Part shown: positions 62,043 through 64,000 of the stretch, piece by piece
Layout of the letters: each line of letters starts with the position of its first letter
Numbering within the stretch: the stretch's first letter is position 1
DNA from: Mesotoga sp. UBA6090
GTDB taxonomy: Bacteria > Thermotogota > Thermotogae > Petrotogales > Kosmotogaceae
Length of the DNA: 64,000 nucleotides
Assembly: GCF_002435945.1 (NCBI RefSeq)
Contig: NZ_DIXC01000060.1
Coordinates: forward strand, 78,447 to 142,446
Direction of reading: 5' to 3'
Program-made: the position numbers and the translations under genes
The notes under the pieces: generated by a model
What the model was told of the DNA's origin: nothing
Databases searched by the model: none
The model's input: only the letters and a program-made list of their open reading frames with translations

Positions 62043-63233
62043 TTATACGTTAGTTTTCTTCCGCTCAGTACTGATCTTTCTGATGAAAGTCATCTGACTC
62101 ACGAAAACGATGATAATCAGCCCGATTGACATAATGCCAATGCTTCTCAGACTGGCCCAAATTTGAAGAAAATACCCCCCAACTAGCGGACCGACACCGA
62201 AGATAATGCCTACCATAGACTCATGTATCCCTCCCTGCTTTCCGTGATCATCCTCTCGGGAATTCAGGCCGTAAAATATCGCGAATATGTAAGGCACTGC
62301 ATAAGTCGCGCCTGAAAAGAGAGTCGCCAGGAAGAACGTAGGAGCAGTTTCAGGCAGAAAAAAAGTTAGTGTTGCCGCTCCAAATACGGCAATCATTGTT
62401 AGAAAGGAGATTCTAGGACTGCCGACCCAGAATCGGAAAAAACTCATGAAAACAAACGATAGGAAAACTCCGATGTTGGCACCTACAGTTAAGAAACCGA
62501 CATTCTCCAAAGGTATTCCTGTTGATGAGATTAGCTTCGGAAAAAGTGCCATTCCGCTAGTATAGATAATTCCAGCCAGTAGAAAAGTGAATCTATATAC
62601 TCTTCTGTAGTCCTTAATCTTTGGAAAATCTATTTCGCCAAGAGAATTCTTCAATCTGTCGTGAAACGGACCGGGAAGAGTTTCACCGAATCTTTTTATG
62701 TGCGATCTTATATGCAGAGTTCCTAGTAGGCTGAGCGTTATCCCATAAGTAAACACCACTACCGGGACTTTTTGAATTAGAAAAGGGCCAAATGCCATCC
62801 CTACAACGTTTCCTGCACTCCAAGAGAGAACGAAACGGATAACAGTCGCCGAAGGATCAACCCCAGCAGCTTTCTCCGACTTCGAAAGCAAGCCTTCAAT
62901 TGATGGAAAAAAGAAGCCGAAAAAGACGTTCATTCCGATTACCGATATTACCAGATGTATCGGAAGAGTCCAGAAGAATCCAAAGACAAGCGATATCGCC
63001 ATTAAAAACATGCCATTCGATAGGCTTCGCTTGAAACCAACTTTGTCCCCCATCCTGCCAAATATCAGAGCAGAAACAACGTAGAAAGCGCAACCGACGA
63101 AGTTGATTAGACCAATTTCTACATATGATAGCCCCCAATCTGCAGCCTTTGTGTTGATGGCCGAAGTCAGAAGGTAGAGTAGTATGGAGAACGAAAACGC
63201 ATAGAAGTTGAACGCGTGAAAGTATCTCTTCAT
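62043..63233 (-). CDS. MFS transporter
   Basis: 396 aa from the ATG at 63233 (AAAGGCGG upstream). Twelve helices; helix 2-3 loop motif GRMGDKVGFKRS. No clear specificity; sugar or drug exchange are possible. Single-gene unit between the opu operon and a sugar-binding-protein gene. Confidence 0.82.
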   Translation of the reverse strand: MKRYFHAFNFYAFSFSILLYLLTSAINTKAADWGLSYVEIGLINFVGCAFYVVSALIFGRMGDKVGFKRSLSNGMFLMAISLVFGFFWTLPIHLVISVIGMNVFFGFFFPSIEGLLSKSEKAAGVDPSATVIRFVLSWSAGNVVGMAFGPFLIQKVPVVVFTYGITLSLLGTLHIRSHIKRFGETLPGPFHDRLKNSLGEIDFPKIKDYRRVYRFTFLLAGIIYTSGMALFPKLISSTGIPLENVGFLTVGANIGVFLSFVFMSFFRFWVGSPRISFLTMIAVFGAATLTFFLPETAPTFFLATLFSGATYAVPYIFAIFYGLNSREDDHGKQGGIHESMVGIIFGVGPLVGGYFLQIWASLRSIGIMSIGLIIIVFVSQMTFIRKISTERKKTNV

Positions 63234-63460
63234 TATTGAACCGCCTTTCAATGATCCTGTCAGAAGAACCGCAGCTTTTCAATCACATTCATTCTACCCC
63301 AATCAATGGCAGAGGTAGCAATTATCATTCTTCGATATGAGCATACAAGATTTCGGCTTTTGGCCTCTTCGGTCTCACGAGGAAGACCACATAAGCATCT
63401 CTTCTAATCACCAGTGATCTTCCATTAGTAGGCTTTTCAAAATGAGCAACTGTCGTGACA

Positions 63461-63485
63461 AAAAAATGGAGGCCTAAGGCCTCCA
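63461..63485 (-). terminator. Intrinsic terminator of the solute-binding protein gene
   Basis: Eight-bp stem TGGAGGCC/GGCCTCCA with a TAA loop, followed on the minus strand by six T. 21 nt after the gene's stop. Confidence 0.92.
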
Positions 63486-63505
63486 ACTACTCTTAACTTC
63501 TGCTT

Positions 63506-64000
63506 CTATTGATTAGCAACCTTTAACAAAATTTCCTGTTCCGCCCAGGCAAGTCCCTCTTCGACGGTTCTCTTCTGATTAATTACATCTCCCACCATAG
63601 TTCCGAGAATAGTCCTGACATCGTCCCAAAGAGCAACATTGGGATCTACCGAGCCAAATGGAATCTGGCTGATAGGAACTAGGACCGTAGGATTCTGTTC
63701 TTCATACGCTTTCCACTGAGGAGTCGTCAAAGCAATTTCTGTTACCGGCATATACCCAGTCTTAACTGACCAGTAAGCCTGGATCTCAGGACTTATGAGG
63801 TACTTCATGAACTTCCAGGCAGCCTCTTTCTGCTCCGCTGTGATCCCTTTGAACATAACAACATCCGTTCCAGCAAAGGGTGGTGCCTGAACTTCCCACA
63901 TTGGAACGGGAGCCCATGCCCAACCATGCTTTCCTCTTGAACCGGAGTCGACATAAGAAGCGGAGGCGATTGTCTCAACAAACATGGCGATCTGACCATC
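63506..64000 (-). CDS. ABC sugar-binding protein, C-terminal part (start outside window)
   Basis: The frame is open to the right window edge (DGQIAMFVETIASASY...), so the N-terminus is outside. Family 1 carbohydrate SBP features are WAWAPVPMW, FAGTDVVMFKG, EAAWKFMKYLISPE and VKTGYMPVT, similar to glycerol-3-phosphate or oligosaccharide binding proteins. No permease follows it; a terminator does. Confidence 0.9.
   Translation of the reverse strand, partial: DGQIAMFVETIASASYVDSGSRGKHGWAWAPVPMWEVQAPPFAGTDVVMFKGITAEQKEAAWKFMKYLISPEIQAYWSVKTGYMPVTEIALTTPQWKAYEEQNPTVLVPISQIPFGSVDPNVALWDDVRTILGTMVGDVINQKRTVEEGLAWAEQEILLKVANQ

Noticed and set aside
1..64000. CRISPR array, insertion sequence, prophage or replication origin
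   Set aside because: No regularly spaced repeats, transposase or integrase motifs, phage structural genes or DnaA-box clusters were seen.

Overview
The window looks like chromosomal DNA of a Thermotogota bacterium of the Kosmotogaceae/Mesotoga type. This is inferred from a MinC gene next to three tandem M42 aminopeptidases (an arrangement I recall from Thermotoga maritima), an Omp85/BamA protein suited to the toga outer membrane, SpoVS, a NiaR/NiaP pair, ThyX, dense sugar ABC genes, frequent TTG/GTG starts with strong GGAGG sites, and middling GC. No search was run; the genus is a judgement.

Layout. 1-5.7 kb (+): the 3' end of metG, then gyrA, lexA, rpiB and a histone-deacetylase-like hydrolase, closed by a bidirectional terminator. 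5.7-23.2 kb (-): a 20-gene run in which nearly every gene overlaps the next by 1-11 nt, from minC through three M42 peptidases, an AroB-like protein, DNA and tRNA enzymes (ComEA-like, QueH, OGG, TrmFO), ManA, ThyX, a CBS/DRTGG/PHP/ATPase signalling module of the kind usually found with [FeFe]-hydrogenases, and bamA. 23.37-23.65 kb: tRNA-Glu, tRNA-Val and tRNA-Phe with promoter and terminator. 23.7-25.5 kb: the niaR-niaP niacin module. 25.8-29.6 kb: a gene graveyard (DUF2089, DUF523/DUF1722 and a class II photolyase, all broken) around an intact alpha/beta hydrolase. 30.6-33.7 kb: a sugar ABC importer without its ATPase.

34.8-40.8 kb holds a cassette with its own -10 element. It contains an unrecognised ~680-aa protein, a DUF2791/BrxD-like ATPase and a BrxHI/Lhr-like helicase, without any of the other BREX genes. 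This is the best candidate for an undescribed (probably defence or DNA-processing) system. 41.3-45.5 kb is a second decaying locus: a C69 dipeptidase interrupted by one in-frame TGA, a deletion remnant of a second C69 gene, an intact M14-like deacylase, a small membrane protein and an apparently N-truncated transporter.

45.7-64 kb carries a CoA-transferase (two subunits), a MATE exporter, NIF3, an acetyltransferase, a uracil permease preceded by a promoter, a 58-codon ORF and an intrinsic terminator, a ferritin-like protein, SpoVS, an orphan korD-korA pair behind a Na+-pumping decarboxylase beta subunit, pyruvate phosphate dikinase, a complete OpuB-type osmoprotectant importer, an MFS protein and the C-terminal part of a sugar-binding protein. 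A promoter-hairpin-terminator unit at 48.77-48.93 kb looks like an independent small RNA or a leader RNA.
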